Shown one piece after another: positions 33,555-45,028 of a stretch of DNA of 64,000 nt. The notes below the pieces were generated by a model. The model did not search any database. It was not told where the DNA came from and saw only the letters and a list, made by a program, of their open reading frames with translations. Source of the DNA: Orobanche coerulescens (taxonomy: Eukaryota > Streptophyta > Magnoliopsida > Lamiales > Orobanchaceae); assembly GCA_033398695.1 (NCBI GenBank), contig CM065816.1:132901358-132965357 (forward strand), read 5' to 3'. Numbering within the stretch: position 1 is the first letter of the stretch; each line of letters opens with the position of its first letter. Both the position numbers and the translations under genes were made by a program.

Positions 33555-34310
33555 CTACCAAGAGCCCCGATGGTCAGATGATAGCAGGATCACCACAGCA
33601 GCAGCAGCATCAAGCTCAATCCAAATATGTCTCGATCTCTGGGAAGCTAAAATCAATCCAATCGCCAACGCCTGGATCTCTGCATCAAAACTCGAAGAGG
33701 CCTGAAAAGAGGAATGGAAAGAAAGAAGGAGCTCTCTGTGATGATCTCTAATTATACATCCCCCACCCGCAATATGAGTGTCTCTATCGAACGAGACATC
33801 CGTGTTCAGCCTGATCCAAGGGATCTCGGGTCGAAGCCAAACCATCGGGATGGGGCGATGAGTCTGAGCGGGGGAAGATGGAGCTCGCTGAAGACGATCA
33901 GGCGACGAGCAACCCGCCCAGAACTCAGATGAAATAATCCCGCAGCAGCCAATAAAGCAATATGGCGCTCCACCTGCACAATAACATGAGAGGAAAGAAA
34001 AGTAACAGCCCTATGCTTTACACTATTCCTTTCTGTCCAGATAAACCAAAGGATCAGACAAGGAATAATGAAAGTCGCGTGCCTAAAGTGTGTGCCATGT
34101 GCGAAAAAACTCAGGAGCTCAAAAATATTCTGAGTATGGGGTGGGGATAAATGTGTCCATGCGCCAAAATACTCCCACACATCACGAGCCACATCACTCT
34201 CCAAGAAAATGTGGGAAATGGTCTCGGTATGGTAGGTGTGGGTAAGGGTATGCGAGCAGCACAAACATCTAGAAGCCAATGAAACGCCCCTCCTCTATAG
34301 AATGTCATCA
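33555..34310 (-). pseudogene. LINE C-terminal zinc-binding region and RNase H
   Basis: The minus strand gives a zf-RVT-like part (CLCCSHTLTHTYHTETISHI, DVARDVWEYFGAW) and, in another frame, a plant LINE RNase H: WIRLNTDVSFDRDTH, AGGGCIIRDHHRELLLSF, FDAEIQALAIGL. The first catalytic Asp (LNTDVSF) and the Glu (DAEIQA) are present. The two pieces overlap in different frames, showing a frameshift near 33830. Confidence 0.85.
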
Positions 34311-34333
34311 GTCGGGATCCGTCGCATGAGAAG

Positions 34334-35800
34334 TCACCAAATAAACACCGAAATAGTCGGTGTAAGTAAGGCTGTCCAGATGGTCCCGTAAATAAGATTA
34401 GCCTGACCCCTCACCCTGATGTGAGACCAAGCCGACGACAATGATAATTCACCCGAAGAGGTAAGAGTCCAGCACATACTATCCGAATCCTCCTCGGCGA
34501 TGGGAATCGCGGAGATCTCCTGGATGAACTGAGGAGTAAATCCTAGCTCTTCTCCAATAATAGACTCCAACCTACCCATGTCCCACGTCCTATCAACCCA
34601 TAACTCATTACTCCTAAGATGGGGTCTACTAGTAATCAGACAATAAGAAGAAATCGTCCTATCCCCAATCCAAGTATCGTCCCAAAAGCTAACCTCCACA
34701 CAGCCACGATCAAGAGTCCAGCGAATGAACTCCTGAGCCTCAATACCCACGCGGAGGAGACGACGCCAAGGGTGGCTGGCATGAGCTTTAAGAGCAGTAC
34801 GCATAGGCGTATAAAGGCCAGCAAAGCAGTTTCTACAGAGCATAAACTACGCCCACAGAGACGTGCCCACGCAAAGGCGCCACCAGAGCTTATAACTAAA
34901 AGCTCTCGACATATCCGAAAGGCTCCGAATCCCGAGGCCTCCCTCAGAGACCGGACGACAAATCTGCCGCCAACGGACCCAGTGCGTCTTCTTCTTCAGA
35001 CCAACAGCACCCCAGAAGTATCTCGCAATGATCTGCTCGAGCTCCTGGATAATGTACTGTGGAGGGTCCAAAACCTGAAGCAGGTGCAGAGGAATTATGC
35101 AGAGAGTGCTATTAATAAGAGCCAAGTGACCCCCAAAAGCAAGGTGGCGATGGGACTAACCAGAGATCCTATCCAACATCTGTTGCTTCACCCCAGCAAA
35201 GAGCTCTCATCTCATAAAGCCTTTGTAAAGGGGTACACCAAGATAAGTGATGGGGAGGCCACCCTGGCGAAAACTAGTAAGATAGTGAACTCTCTGATGC
35301 CAACGAGGCACATGCTTAGGAGCGAGAATAAAAGTGCTCTTCTGGATACTAACCATCTGGCCCGAAGCCATAAAGTAATGATCCAGAAGACGCATAAGAT
35401 CAACAAGACCATCATCCACAACCCGTGTGAATATAATGATGTCATCGGCATATGATAAGTGCGAGACGGGGAAAGGTCGTCCGACCGTCCTATACCTCAT
35501 CAAAGGATGGTCCCGAATGAATCGATCCAAGCATCACGATAAACAATCAGCGGCAAGCATGAAGAGCGATGGAGAAATAGGGTCGCCCTGATGCAAACCC
35601 TGACTAGAGGCAAAATAGCCGGTCGAACTGCCGTTCACCAAAATGGAGAACGTGTAACTCTCGACACAATGACGGATGAACTTAATCCATCTAGCTGGGA
35701 ACCCCATCCTCACTAGGACCTCACGTAAAAACTGCCAGTGAACCCTATCATATGCCTTAGCCATATCAAGCTTCAACACAAGGTTGGGGACATCATGAAT
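34334..35800 (-). pseudogene. LINE reverse transcriptase, frameshifted
   Basis: The minus strand from 35800 reads VPNLVLKLDMAKAYDRVHWQ, then NGSSTGYFASSQGLHQGDPI and SPSLFMLAADCLS. After a stop and frame change come HLSYADDIIIF (the catalytic YADD), then LPITYLGVPLYKG. The palm motifs A, B and C are all recognisable. After another frame break (34847-35125) comes QIIARYFWGAVGLKKKTHWV, and 34334-34843 has FWDDTWIGD and SLSSAWSHIRVR, the usual region after RT in plant LINEs. It would copy the LINE RNA at the nick; it is inactive. Confidence 0.88.
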
Positions 35801-35870
35801 GTCCGCGATGTGGAGGTCGTGAATTGCGCATCTTATGATTGCTTCTGCTAAGTAGTTGCTTTCGAATGCT

Positions 35871-36114
35871 CTTTGAGAAATATTAGATTGAATTTATCAT
35901 GTACAATGAATTATTATTGAAAAGATAGAAGGTATGCGCATCGCAAAGTGTTTTCTTTTTCTATATGTAGAATCATTCGTGAGAAACCAATATTTACACC
36001 CTTTTGGGGTGAGTGTTAGTACATCCGATTTGAACAGATAAATTAAATAAGTTTGCTACATTAACAAAATACAACATATTAAAAATATCACATTGAGTAA
36101 TGAATATAAAGAAA
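35871..36114. other. AT-rich spacer
   Basis: Nothing recognised between the LINE and the solo LTR. Confidence 0.5.
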
Positions 36115-36785
36115 TGTTGGGATTCGGTGCCTAAAACGAAGGCCCAGCGGAAGCGGTAAAACAAAAATTAATTCGATCTGAATCCCTATGAGAATCGATC
36201 AAGCTACGTATATACGAATATATAAACGAAAAGCAAGAGTTGTAAGAAACTAACCCTTGAAGTCCGTTGATTAAATGGTAACCTTATCTTGAGCTATTCC
36301 CCAAGCTTTGCTTGATCTCTACGAATCCAATCTACTCCAAGCTCTTGAACGATCTAACGCCGAAAGCACCGCGTCACTACTTCCACGCGCCGAAAAAACG
36401 ACCGGAATGACAACACCTGATTAACCTCTAAGGTTACGGCTAGAATCAAGTGATGAAGCTTTTTATTATTACACTCTAAGTGTATAATATATCTCTCAAT
36501 ATTTCTTGATGTTTCTCTAAGAACAATCGAGGACTAAGTTGATGAATAAGATGACTATGAAGAAGAACTCCTTTCTCACTTTCTCTCACTACAACTCATG
36601 TAAGAAATAACGTAATGAGAATTAGAGATCAAAGTCCTCTTCTTATGCATGTTCAACTCACAAGAATACAACTCATATAATGAGAATCTAACCCCACCAT
36701 ATAATGTGTATGATACTTGTCCCCTCAACACATGATATTCCAAACATCATGATATGGACAAGTCAATACATACACATGTATATTA
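36115..36785 (-). repeat. Solo copia-type LTR, left part (3' end in element sense)
   Basis: The plus strand starts TGTTGGGATTC. On the minus strand it ends as the 12.6-kb copia LTR does: CGTATATACG-rich, then a CTTCCGCTGGG-type stretch and GAATCCCAACA. It is a diverged subfamily of that LTR. It is split by the 8.2-kb element at 36786 and continues at 45029. Confidence 0.85.
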
Positions 36786-37460
36786 TGTAATACCCGTGAT
36801 TTCGATTTCCGGTAATTTATTTTTTTGGCGGAAGTCCGTTTTGACGACTCGCTCATGACCATTTCGTCATTCTGAGAATGATTAATTCTGCACTTTTTGT
36901 CATCCGAGTTCATTTCGGTGTCGTTTTGTTGAGTTCCGTGCTTTTTAGCGGTTTTTCCGCACTTGAGTTCGATTCTTGCGAATCTCGTCCGAAACTGTTG
37001 TTTAGACTTTCTCGTAAGTTCATTTAATGTTAATATTCATGTTGCGAGGTTTGGCTTGGTGTTTCGATCACGTATCGTGATTTTCGGGCGTTTTGGGCCA
37101 TTTTCGTAATTTCCCAAAGTTTGGGGTAATTACTTTCCGTTGTCGAATTTTGAGCCTTCGGGTGGTCGGAATCGTGTGTTCTCTTAGTGCTCGGATTCGT
37201 CTTTGCGAGTACTTCGTAACTGTATCTTCGATTCGTACTCAGTTCGAGTTTCGGTCGTTCGGGCCGTCGGAGTTGCCCCGCCGAGTCATGGCCGGGCATG
37301 CTCGGGCCAGGCCCGGCCGAGTAACGCGGCGGTAGTGATCGGCGCTACGTCGTAAGGCCGGTTACGACGTAAGGCCCTGGCCGGTAACGCACGTAACGCC
37401 CGGCATTTCCGTGCAAAGGAGTTCGGCCATGGCCGTTACGACGTAACCCTGGCCCCGGCC

Positions 37461-37467
37461 TATTTAA
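37461..37467 (+). promoter_or_regulatory. TATA box in the 5' LTR
   Basis: CGGCCTATTTAAGGC directly follows the GC-rich ACGT block. The matching site in the other LTR is TATTTAA at 42994. Confidence 0.7.
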
Positions 37468-38406
37468 GGCTGGCGCGTTTTCTTCAGCCATTTCTCACTC
37501 ATTTTCTTCCCTTCCGCGGCTGGAGATTAGTTCATCATGGAGAGATGTTGTTGGACAATAAATCCATGACGTTTTGAGGTTCATATCATCAATCAACCAT
37601 CCTATAACATCCTCCGATTTACCGAATCAGGTCAGATTTCCTAGAAATCTAGTTTTGGGGAATTTGGGTATTTTGGTTGTTTTCGTCCGATTAATCCGTT
37701 TTAACTTAGGATTATGATGTATTGATGAATATTTAGATGTATTATATCTTTGCCATTGTTATTCCATGGTTGGATCGTATCGATTTGTTATTTGGGTCGA
37801 GTTCTTGACCGACGCCTTGAAGGTGTCCGGTAAAATGTCTTAGAGGGGTTTTCGGGTGTTCTACGATTATTCTTCCTCGTATGATCGATGATTTATTGAT
37901 TATATATTGTTAGGGTCGAGTTTCTTGCGAAGAAACCGAGTTGAACCCTTCCGTTCGTTGTCGTCTTTCTTTTCGATTGCATCGGGCGTTTCGAAGCTTT
38001 CCGGTTGAGCCGTCTTCGTCGGGATACTTGCGTGCCTATTTTGAGGCAAGTACCTTGTCGATATAATTCTTGTTTTGTGGATACGATAATTAGTGATCGT
38101 CTAAATGTGGTTGTTTGGTCGTTTGAATCGAACTTTCAAAAGATTCGGTTTAGCCTTGTTAAAGGCTTGCTTTCAAAACGCGTGTGTTTTGTGAATGGTG
38201 TGGTTTGAGAATGACTATGTGAACTCTATGGATATGTTTGGTGCTGATGTTGCACTTGGTATTGCGTGTGGACGTATATTATTTCATTTTGGTGCAGTGT
38301 GTTTTGACGTGGTGGTTTTGCTAAGGATTTGATGCCTCTGAGTGAATTGTTTGGATATCTTTGCTGTATTGTGCTATATATGTGATTGTGTGGATGTGGG
38401 CGGGGC

Positions 38407-38627
38407 CTACGGTGGCACATGGCATGTGATCATGTGGCCAGGATGCAACAAGCGATTGATCCAACCGTGAGAGCCTAAGAAAAACTACGGTGGCACATGG
38501 CATGTGATCATGTGGCCAGGATGCAACAAGTGATTGATCCAACCGTGAGCGCCAAAGTTAATCTACGGTGGCACATGGCATGTGATCATGTGGCCAGGAT
38601 GCAACAAGTGATTGATCCAACCGTGAG
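38407..38627 (+). repeat. Three 78-bp tandem repeats in the 5' LTR
   Basis: Copies start CTACGGTGGCACATGG at 38407, 38485 and 38563; the third is incomplete at its end. Each holds CACATGGCATGTG and TGATCATGTGG, both near-palindromic. Confidence 0.95.
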
Positions 38628-39495
38628 ATGTGTGTGATTTGTTTCGCTAGCCAGCTCGGGAGGGTCTTTCGAGGCCTCGGGTGGGATGTCTGTGGTGGCG
38701 TCCCGGTTCTAGGCGATGTGCGTGCGTGATTATGTTTCGTTGTATTTTATGTCCGTTGAAGACACGTGATGTTGGGCTTTGACCCTGTAAATTGTTGTCG
38801 GTTTTCTATTTGCAAAAACAAAACCTTTGGGCTGTGACCCCTGTTGATTTTTGGAAAGAGAAGGATTCGGAAATCCTAAATTGTTTTCTATTAAAACTCT
38901 CGATGGCATTTTAAACTGTTTTATAAATTATTTCCCTTGATTTGTGATCTTTCGGTTTTAGAATGTTTTACCAAACTCATGCCTCGGGAAGTGCTTTTCG
39001 TTACGTTTGGAACTTTGAGGATTCCTGGTTATTGTTATTCGTGGAATGTGAATTGTATGGCTCGTATTTTTGCACTTGTACTTGCACTAGCAAAACAATG
39101 GAGTTTTGCTAACCCCCGAGTATTCGGGGGGTGGATGTCTATTTTTGCATTCAGGTTTTGGAGCATGGCACAGGGTCGGCACGAAGGATGATGAAAGATG
39201 AACGATACTAATCACACGAGGATCCGTTGATGTCATATTGGTCTAGTTGTATTTTCTTTTCCGCTGTAGTATCTTTTCCCCGTTGTACGGGAGTTTATTA
39301 TATTTTGACCCCTGCGTGGGTATGTGTTCGGAATTGAGTTGTATGTTATTATTGAAAGACCAAATCGGTCTACTGAGTCATTTTAGCCTTAAAGGCGATG
39401 TTTAGATGTTTGATTTTAGTTATCAGCCTGGTAGATCCTCGAGGAGAGGGTCTACGGCGTGTAATATCCCTGAGTGGATTGGGAGTGTTACAGAA

Positions 39496-39507
39496 TGGTA
39501 TCGGAGC
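39496..39507 (+). other. Primer-binding site, initiator Met-tRNA type
   Basis: TGGTATCGGAGC three bases after the LTR. Confidence 0.88.
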
Positions 39508-42275
39508 TTAGGTTGTGGAAACCTAGGCTGTCGGGTCAGTGGTGTCTATTGAGTTTTTGTCTCGTCGGATTTTATCTGACTGAGTCGTGTCGCGACGCGT
39601 CGTCTGAGTTGGTTTGTTGTGATTAGTATCGTGGGGCGATCATCATCTTCGTGCGACCTGTGGATGTAAGTCTCCCTTCTTTGTGTTGTGCCTCGTGTGA
39701 CACGAGCTATTTTTTGATTATGAGTTAATTGACGGAATCCTCTTGTGGATTTTGATTTCGTGATACGTGATTATTTGACTCCCATTTTTCGTTCATATGA
39801 GGAGTAGTGTTGCTGTCTTGTGCATGTTTGACTTTATTTCTTTTATCCACTGCGTGAGTTCTTCTGTAATGGCTTTCGGTATTTTACCGATTGAGTTTTA
39901 TTTTGAAAACCGATTCCCTTAACCGAGTTTGTGGCATTATGGCCTTGATCGTTTTGGCGAAATTCTTATGACGGTATTTAGTATTTTCTAAATGACTTTT
40001 GTAAGTTTTTGAAATAATACCGTCATCAGCCTTTTTGGCATTTTTGTAAATGGTTTTTAGCACAGTGGGTTCCTAGCGGCCCACGGCGTGTAATATTCCC
40101 GGGCTGAACCGGGGGTGTAATATTTCCGTGTAATTACCTGAAATTTTTGGGCATTCTAGCCCATTGAATGATTTTTGAAAACCTTGAGTATCTTAGAAAA
40201 TTAAAATTCGAGACGTACTTTTAAAAATGAATTATTTTCTCGTGGTACGTCCAAGGTGCCACAATATATTTCAAAATTCTTCTAACTCGAGGACCAAAAT
40301 ATTTTGAGATATTTTCAAATGTTTTATAAATACTTTTACTTAGACCCGAGGGTCGGATATTCTGAAAGTCTTTCACTAAGAGAAGGTGTCCTCATTTTTG
40401 TTCAAACGCAAGACGATTTTCAAAGTCTCGATAACAATGTTTGCACTACTTTTTGTAAAGTGATACTCAAGATCAACTGGTGTTTACAAACTATTTTCAA
40501 AAGGTGGTTTTCGTTTTTAAAACCTATCATTCCTGTTTGCGGACCGGAAATGCGTGTATGGTTTTCGAACTTTCGTTCCGGTGTTAACCCCGAATTGTGA
40601 TTGAATTGGTGGCGTGAGCGTCGAGTCGTTCGCCACGCATATATTTTGTTAGCTCTTGTGGGAGGTGTGATGACGATCCTTAATGTTGTCATTTCGTGGT
40701 GGCTTGCGTGTTAACGCACCTGTGTGAGCTGTTAAAGCTTGGGTTTGTACGTTTGTGTACATATGTGATTGTTTCATAATGTTTGTAATTATGTGCTGGT
40801 TATTGTTCGGGCCGTTGAGGTCGCCGAACGATACCGTCGTTGCTGTAGTATTTGTGTGTATTATTTTACGATGATAATCATTGTATATGATATGTATTAT
40901 GATTCTTGTTGTGCTGAGTTGGCATCTCCGCTATGTTGTTTTGCGACGTTATGCCCCATTGTATCTAGCATTTGTATTTTCAGTATGCCGAGCCGAGGCG
41001 TTTCAACCGTGATGTGCTGGGGCATGCACGTGTAAATTTGTCCCTCTCGTCGGTAACACATTTCAAGTGTGGACTCGAGGGACACCGAATTCAGTTTTGT
41101 GAATTGGCTACCGAGACTTTCGGAGTTCGCGCTTCAGCACAGTCATCGGAATCGGCTTTGAGAGGCCTTTGAAAGATGTTTCGCTTGCTTGTTGTGTTGT
41201 CACATTGATTTCGTTGTTGTGAGTTTCGGGACGACACTTCTTTTAGATGAGGTCGAATATAATACCCGTATTATTTTGGCTTCGCATTTCCTCTTTCTCA
41301 AGTCTATCGACTCGCTCGTGTTCGTTGATACTTTCGAACTTGTTACGTATTTCGGTTTCATCGTTCGAGCAGTGTGATCTTGTTTTGGGTCAACTGGTTA
41401 TCGCCGTGACTTTTTCGAGTTCGGTTCGATTCTTGTGAACCTTGTTCTAAGTGACATCATATGGTTTTACTAGTTCTCTTATTCGAAGTGGATTAGATTT
41501 TGAACTTCTATATTTTCGACTCATCGACTCGCTTATGTTCGTTAACATTTTCTCGAGCTTGCCCTATCCCTTGCTTTTATTGATCGAACGAGTGTGGTGT
41601 TTCGAAATTACTCGTTTGTCGTTGTGACTTTTCAATTGCTATTCCCTTTCCTATGGATCTTATGTGAATCACATCTTGTTGCTTTTACCGGATCATATAT
41701 TGTCTCGAGCTGAGACGTGAGCCTGAGAGTTGTTGTTTGAATTTTATTATTCTTCGTGATTCGAACATGATTGTTCGATTTTTGTTGTCTCGACCGTTGT
41801 GGTTCGATCGTTTGATTGTTCGGTTTTTGTTGATCTCGTTTCGTGATTGTTGAGCGTTCAGACTCCTTCCTAATTTCCTTATATTCGGGAAATTTGTCTC
41901 GTTTTCGATCTTCCAACCCTTGAGCGGTGGAATTCCGTATTTCTTCAGCGATTGGCTCGCGTTTTGATTGATGTACCGTTGGGGTGGTCAATCATATTGA
42001 TTTTCGTTCGTTGTGTTTTGTGATTGTTCGGATAATCGACTTGGTTGTATTACCTGTTTGATGACGCTTGTCACTTGTTGGTTTTATTATTTCTCTATCG
42101 GTGGCGTTGTGTTGGTCGTTGTGGAGCGTGTTTTCACGCCGTATGTTCCGTTGCATTTCTTGCAACGTTTCGCCGTCGGGCGCGAGTTTTTCGGTTTTTG
42201 GGTATCTCGTCGAGTTTTCCTGACAATGGATATTGCTTCTCCCTACTTATTTTAAGTTTCGGGACGAAACTTCTT
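39508..42275 (+). other. Interior of the 8.2-kb element, almost entirely non-coding
   Basis: No pol motif is found in any frame. At 41059-41101 the plus strand encodes HFKCGLEGHRIQFC, a CCHC knuckle whose first Cys is His, so a gag remnant. At 40070-40121 a diverged copy of the LTR 3' end appears (GGCGTGTAATATTCCCGGGC...GGGGGTGTAA), and at 41226-41450 a diverged copy of the purine tract plus LTR 5' start (GTTTCGGGACGACACTTC, then ATAATACCCGT). The interior thus contains an older, eroded element of the same kind. Confidence 0.7.
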
Positions 42276-42290
42276 TTAAGGAGGGTAGAA
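42276..42290 (+). other. Polypurine tract
   Basis: TTTAAGGAGGGTAGAA immediately before the 3' LTR. Confidence 0.85.
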
Positions 42291-42993
42291 TGTAATACCC
42301 GTGATTTCGATTTCCGGTAATTTCTTTTTTTCGGCGGAAGTCCGTTTTGACGACTCGCTCATGACCGTTTCGTCATTCTGAGAATGATTAATTCTGCACT
42401 TTTTGTCATCCGAGTTCGTTTCGGTGTCGTTTTGTTGAGTTCCGTGCTTTTTAGCGGTTTTCAAAGACTTGAGTTCGATTCTTGCGAATCTCGTCCAAAT
42501 CAAGTTGTTTCGACTTTCTCGTAAGTTCATTTAATGTTAATATTCATGTTGCGAGGTTTGGCTTGGTGTTTCGATCACGTATCGTGATTTTCGGGCGTTT
42601 TGGGCCATTTTCGTAATTTCCCAAAGTTTGGGGTAATTACTTTCCGTTGTCGAATTTCGAGCCTTCGGGTGGTCGGAATCGTGTGTTCTCTTAGTGATCG
42701 GATTCGTCTTTGCGAGTACTTCGTAACCGTATCTTCGATTCGTACTCGAGTTCGGGTTTCGGTCGCTCGGGCCGTCGGAGTTGGCCCCGGCCGAGTCATG
42801 GTCGGCATGCTCGGGCCAGCCACCGCCGAGTAACGTGTGGTAGTGATCGGCGCTACGTAAGGCCGGTTACGCACGTAAGGCCCCGGCCGGTAACGCACGT
42901 AATGCTTCCGCATTTCCAGCGGTGAGTTCGCCATGGCCGGTTACGTACGTAAGCCATGGCCGGTTACGTACGTAACCCGGCCGGCAGTCGGCC

Positions 42994-43000
42994 TATTTAA
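42994..43000 (+). promoter_or_regulatory. TATA box in the 3' LTR
   Basis: CGGCCTATTTAAGGCC, right after five ACGT-core words. Confidence 0.65.
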
Positions 43001-43942
43001 GGCCTGGCAGCGTTTTTCTTCAGCCATTTCTCTCTCAGTTTCTTCCCTTCCGCGGCTGGAGATTATTTCATCATGGAGAGATGTTGTTGGACAATAAATC
43101 CATGAAGTTTTGAGGTTCATATCATCAATCATCCATCCTATAACATCCTCCGATTTACCGAATCAGGTCAGATTTCCTAGAAATCTAGTTTTGGGGAATT
43201 TGGGTATTTTGGTTGTTTTCGTCCGATTAATCCGTTTTAACTTAGGATTATGATGTATTGATGAATATTTAGATGTATTATGTCTTTTCCATTGTTATTC
43301 CATGGTTGGATCGTATCGATTTGTTATTTGGGTCGAGTTCTTGACCGACGCCTTGAAGGTGTCCGGTAAAATGTCTTAGAGGGGTTTTCGGGCGTTCTAC
43401 GATTATTCTTCCTCGTATGATCGATGATTTATTGATTATATATTGTTAGGGTCGAGTTTCTTGCGAAGAAACCGAGTTGAACCCTTCCGTTCGTTGTCGT
43501 CTTTCTTTTCGATTGCATCGGGCGTTTCAAAGCTTTCCGGTTGAGCCGTCTTCGTCGGGATACTTGCGTGCCTATTTTGAGGCAAGTACCTTGTCCATAT
43601 AATTCTTGTTTTATGGATACGATAATTAGTGATCGTCTAAATGTGGTTGTTTGGTCGTTTGAATCGAACTTTCAAAAGATTCGGTTTAGCCTTGTTAAAG
43701 GCTTGCTTTCAAAACGCGTGTGTTTTGTGAATGGTGTGGTTTGAGAATGACTATGTGAACTCTATGGATATGTTTGGTGCTGATGTTGCACTTGGTATTG
43801 CGTGTGGACGTATATTATTTCATTTTGGTGCAGTGTGTTTTGACGTGGTGGTTTTGCTAAGGATTTGATGCCTCTGAGTGAATTGTTTGGATATCTTTGC
43901 TGTATTGTGCTATATATGTGATTGTGTGGATGTGGGCGGGGC

Positions 43943-44163
43943 CTACGGTGGCACATGGCATGTGATCATGTGGCCAGGATGCAACAAGCGATTGATCCAA
44001 CCGTGAGAGCCTAAGAAAAACTACGGTGGCACATGGCATGTGATCATGTGGCCAGGATGCAACAAGTGATTGATCCAACCGTGAGCGCCAAAGTTAATCT
44101 ACGGTGGCACATGGCATGTGATCATGTGGCCAGGATGCAACAAGTGATTGATCCAACCGTGAG
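43943..44163 (+). repeat. Three 78-bp tandem repeats in the 3' LTR
   Basis: Same array as at 38407, with the same variants between copies, so the array predates insertion. Confidence 0.95.
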
Positions 44164-45028
44164 ATGTGTGTGATTTGTTTCGCTAGCCAGCTCGGGAGGG
44201 TCCTTCGAGGCCTCGGGTGGGATGTCTGTGGTGGCGTCCCGGTCCTAGGCGATGCGCGTGCGTGATTATGTTTCGTTGTATTTTATGTCCGTTGAGGACA
44301 CGTGATGTTGGGCTTTGACCCTGTAAATTGTTGTCGGTTTTCTATTTGCAAAAACAAAACCTTTGGGCTGTGACCCCTGTTGATTTTTGGAAAGAGAAGG
44401 ATTCGGAAATCCTAAATTGTTTTCTATTAAAACTCTCGATGGCATTTTAAACTGTTTTATAAATTATTTCCCTTGATTTGTGATCTTTCGGTTTTAGAAT
44501 GTTTTACCAAACTCATGCCTCGGGAAGTGCTTTTCGTTACGTTTGAAACTTTGAGGATTCCTGGTTATTGTTATTCGTGGAATGTGAATTGTATGGCTCG
44601 TATTTTTGCACTTGTACTTGCACTAGCAAAACAGTGGAGTTTTGCTAACCCCCGAGTATTCGGGGGGTGGATGTCTATTTTTGCATTCAGGTTTTGGAGC
44701 ATGGCACAGGGTCGGCACGAAGGATGATGAAAGATGAACGATACTAATCACACGAGGATCCGTTGATGTCGTATTGGTCTAGTTGTATTTTCTTTTCCGC
44801 TGTAGTATCTTTTCCCCGTTGTACGGGAGTTTATTATATTTTGACCCCTGCGTGGGTATGTGTTCGGAATTGAGTTGTATGTTATTATTGAAAGACCAAA
44901 TCGGTCTACTGAGTCATTTTAGCCTTAAAGGCGATGTTTAGATGTTTGATTTTAGTTATCAGTCTGGTAGATCCTCGAGGAGAGGGTCTACGGCGTGTAA
45001 TATCCCTGAGTGGATTGGGGGTGTTACA

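Larger units (their letters stand above)
32987..35870 (-). mobile_element. 5'-truncated LINE (non-LTR retrotransposon), minus strand
   Basis: On the minus strand the order is reverse transcriptase, thumb/connection, CCHC-like zf-RVT region, RNase H, then an untranslated tail ending in an A-run (T-run at 32987-32995 on the plus strand). The 5' part (ORF1, endonuclease, RT fingers) is missing, as is usual for LINE insertions. Frameshifts and stops break the frame. The tail has a duplicated CACCACAAA(A/T)ACCGTGGGCTAA motif near 33135 and 33270. Confidence 0.85.
36786..39492 (+). repeat. 5' LTR of the 8.2-kb gypsy-like element
   Basis: 2707 bp with TG...CA ends. It includes a GC-rich block with ACGT-core words (37340-37450), a TATA box, and three 78-bp tandem repeats. 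It differs from the 3' LTR mainly by indels in the GC-rich block. Confidence 0.95.
36786..45028 (+). mobile_element. Complete non-autonomous Ty3/gypsy-like element with 2.7-kb LTRs
   Basis: LTRs 36786-39492 (2707 bp) and 42291-45028 (2738 bp) both run TGTAATACCC...GTGTTACA, and TATTA is duplicated at 36781-36785 and 45029-45033. A Met-type primer site and a purine tract adjoin the interior of only 2798 bp. The LTR start, purine-tract context (GGGACGAAACTTCTTTTAAG) and LTR length fit Tekay/Del chromoviruses (inference). No protease, RT, RNase H or integrase motif is found; a damaged gag-type zinc knuckle near 41060 is the only coding trace. The LTRs are near-identical outside a GC-rich block, so it inserted recently and must have been moved in trans. 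Confidence 0.93.
42291..45028 (+). repeat. 3' LTR of the 8.2-kb gypsy-like element
   Basis: 2738 bp. It matches the 5' LTR closely; the GC-rich block (42840-42985) is arranged differently, with TTACGTACGTAA palindromes. Confidence 0.95.

Noticed and set aside
34619..35455. 278-residue open frame on the plus strand
   Set aside because: It lies opposite the LINE reverse transcriptase, whose motifs are clear on the minus strand; the plus frame shows no family resemblance and is a shadow.
38407..38627. CRISPR-like array (three direct repeats)
   Set aside because: Repeats are 78 bp, contiguous, inside a plant LTR and duplicated in the other LTR. There are no spacers or cas genes.
41632..41991. 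119-residue minus-strand frame in the 8.2-kb element
   Set aside because: It is a low-complexity, charged frame opposite T/G-rich DNA, with no motif and on the antisense strand.
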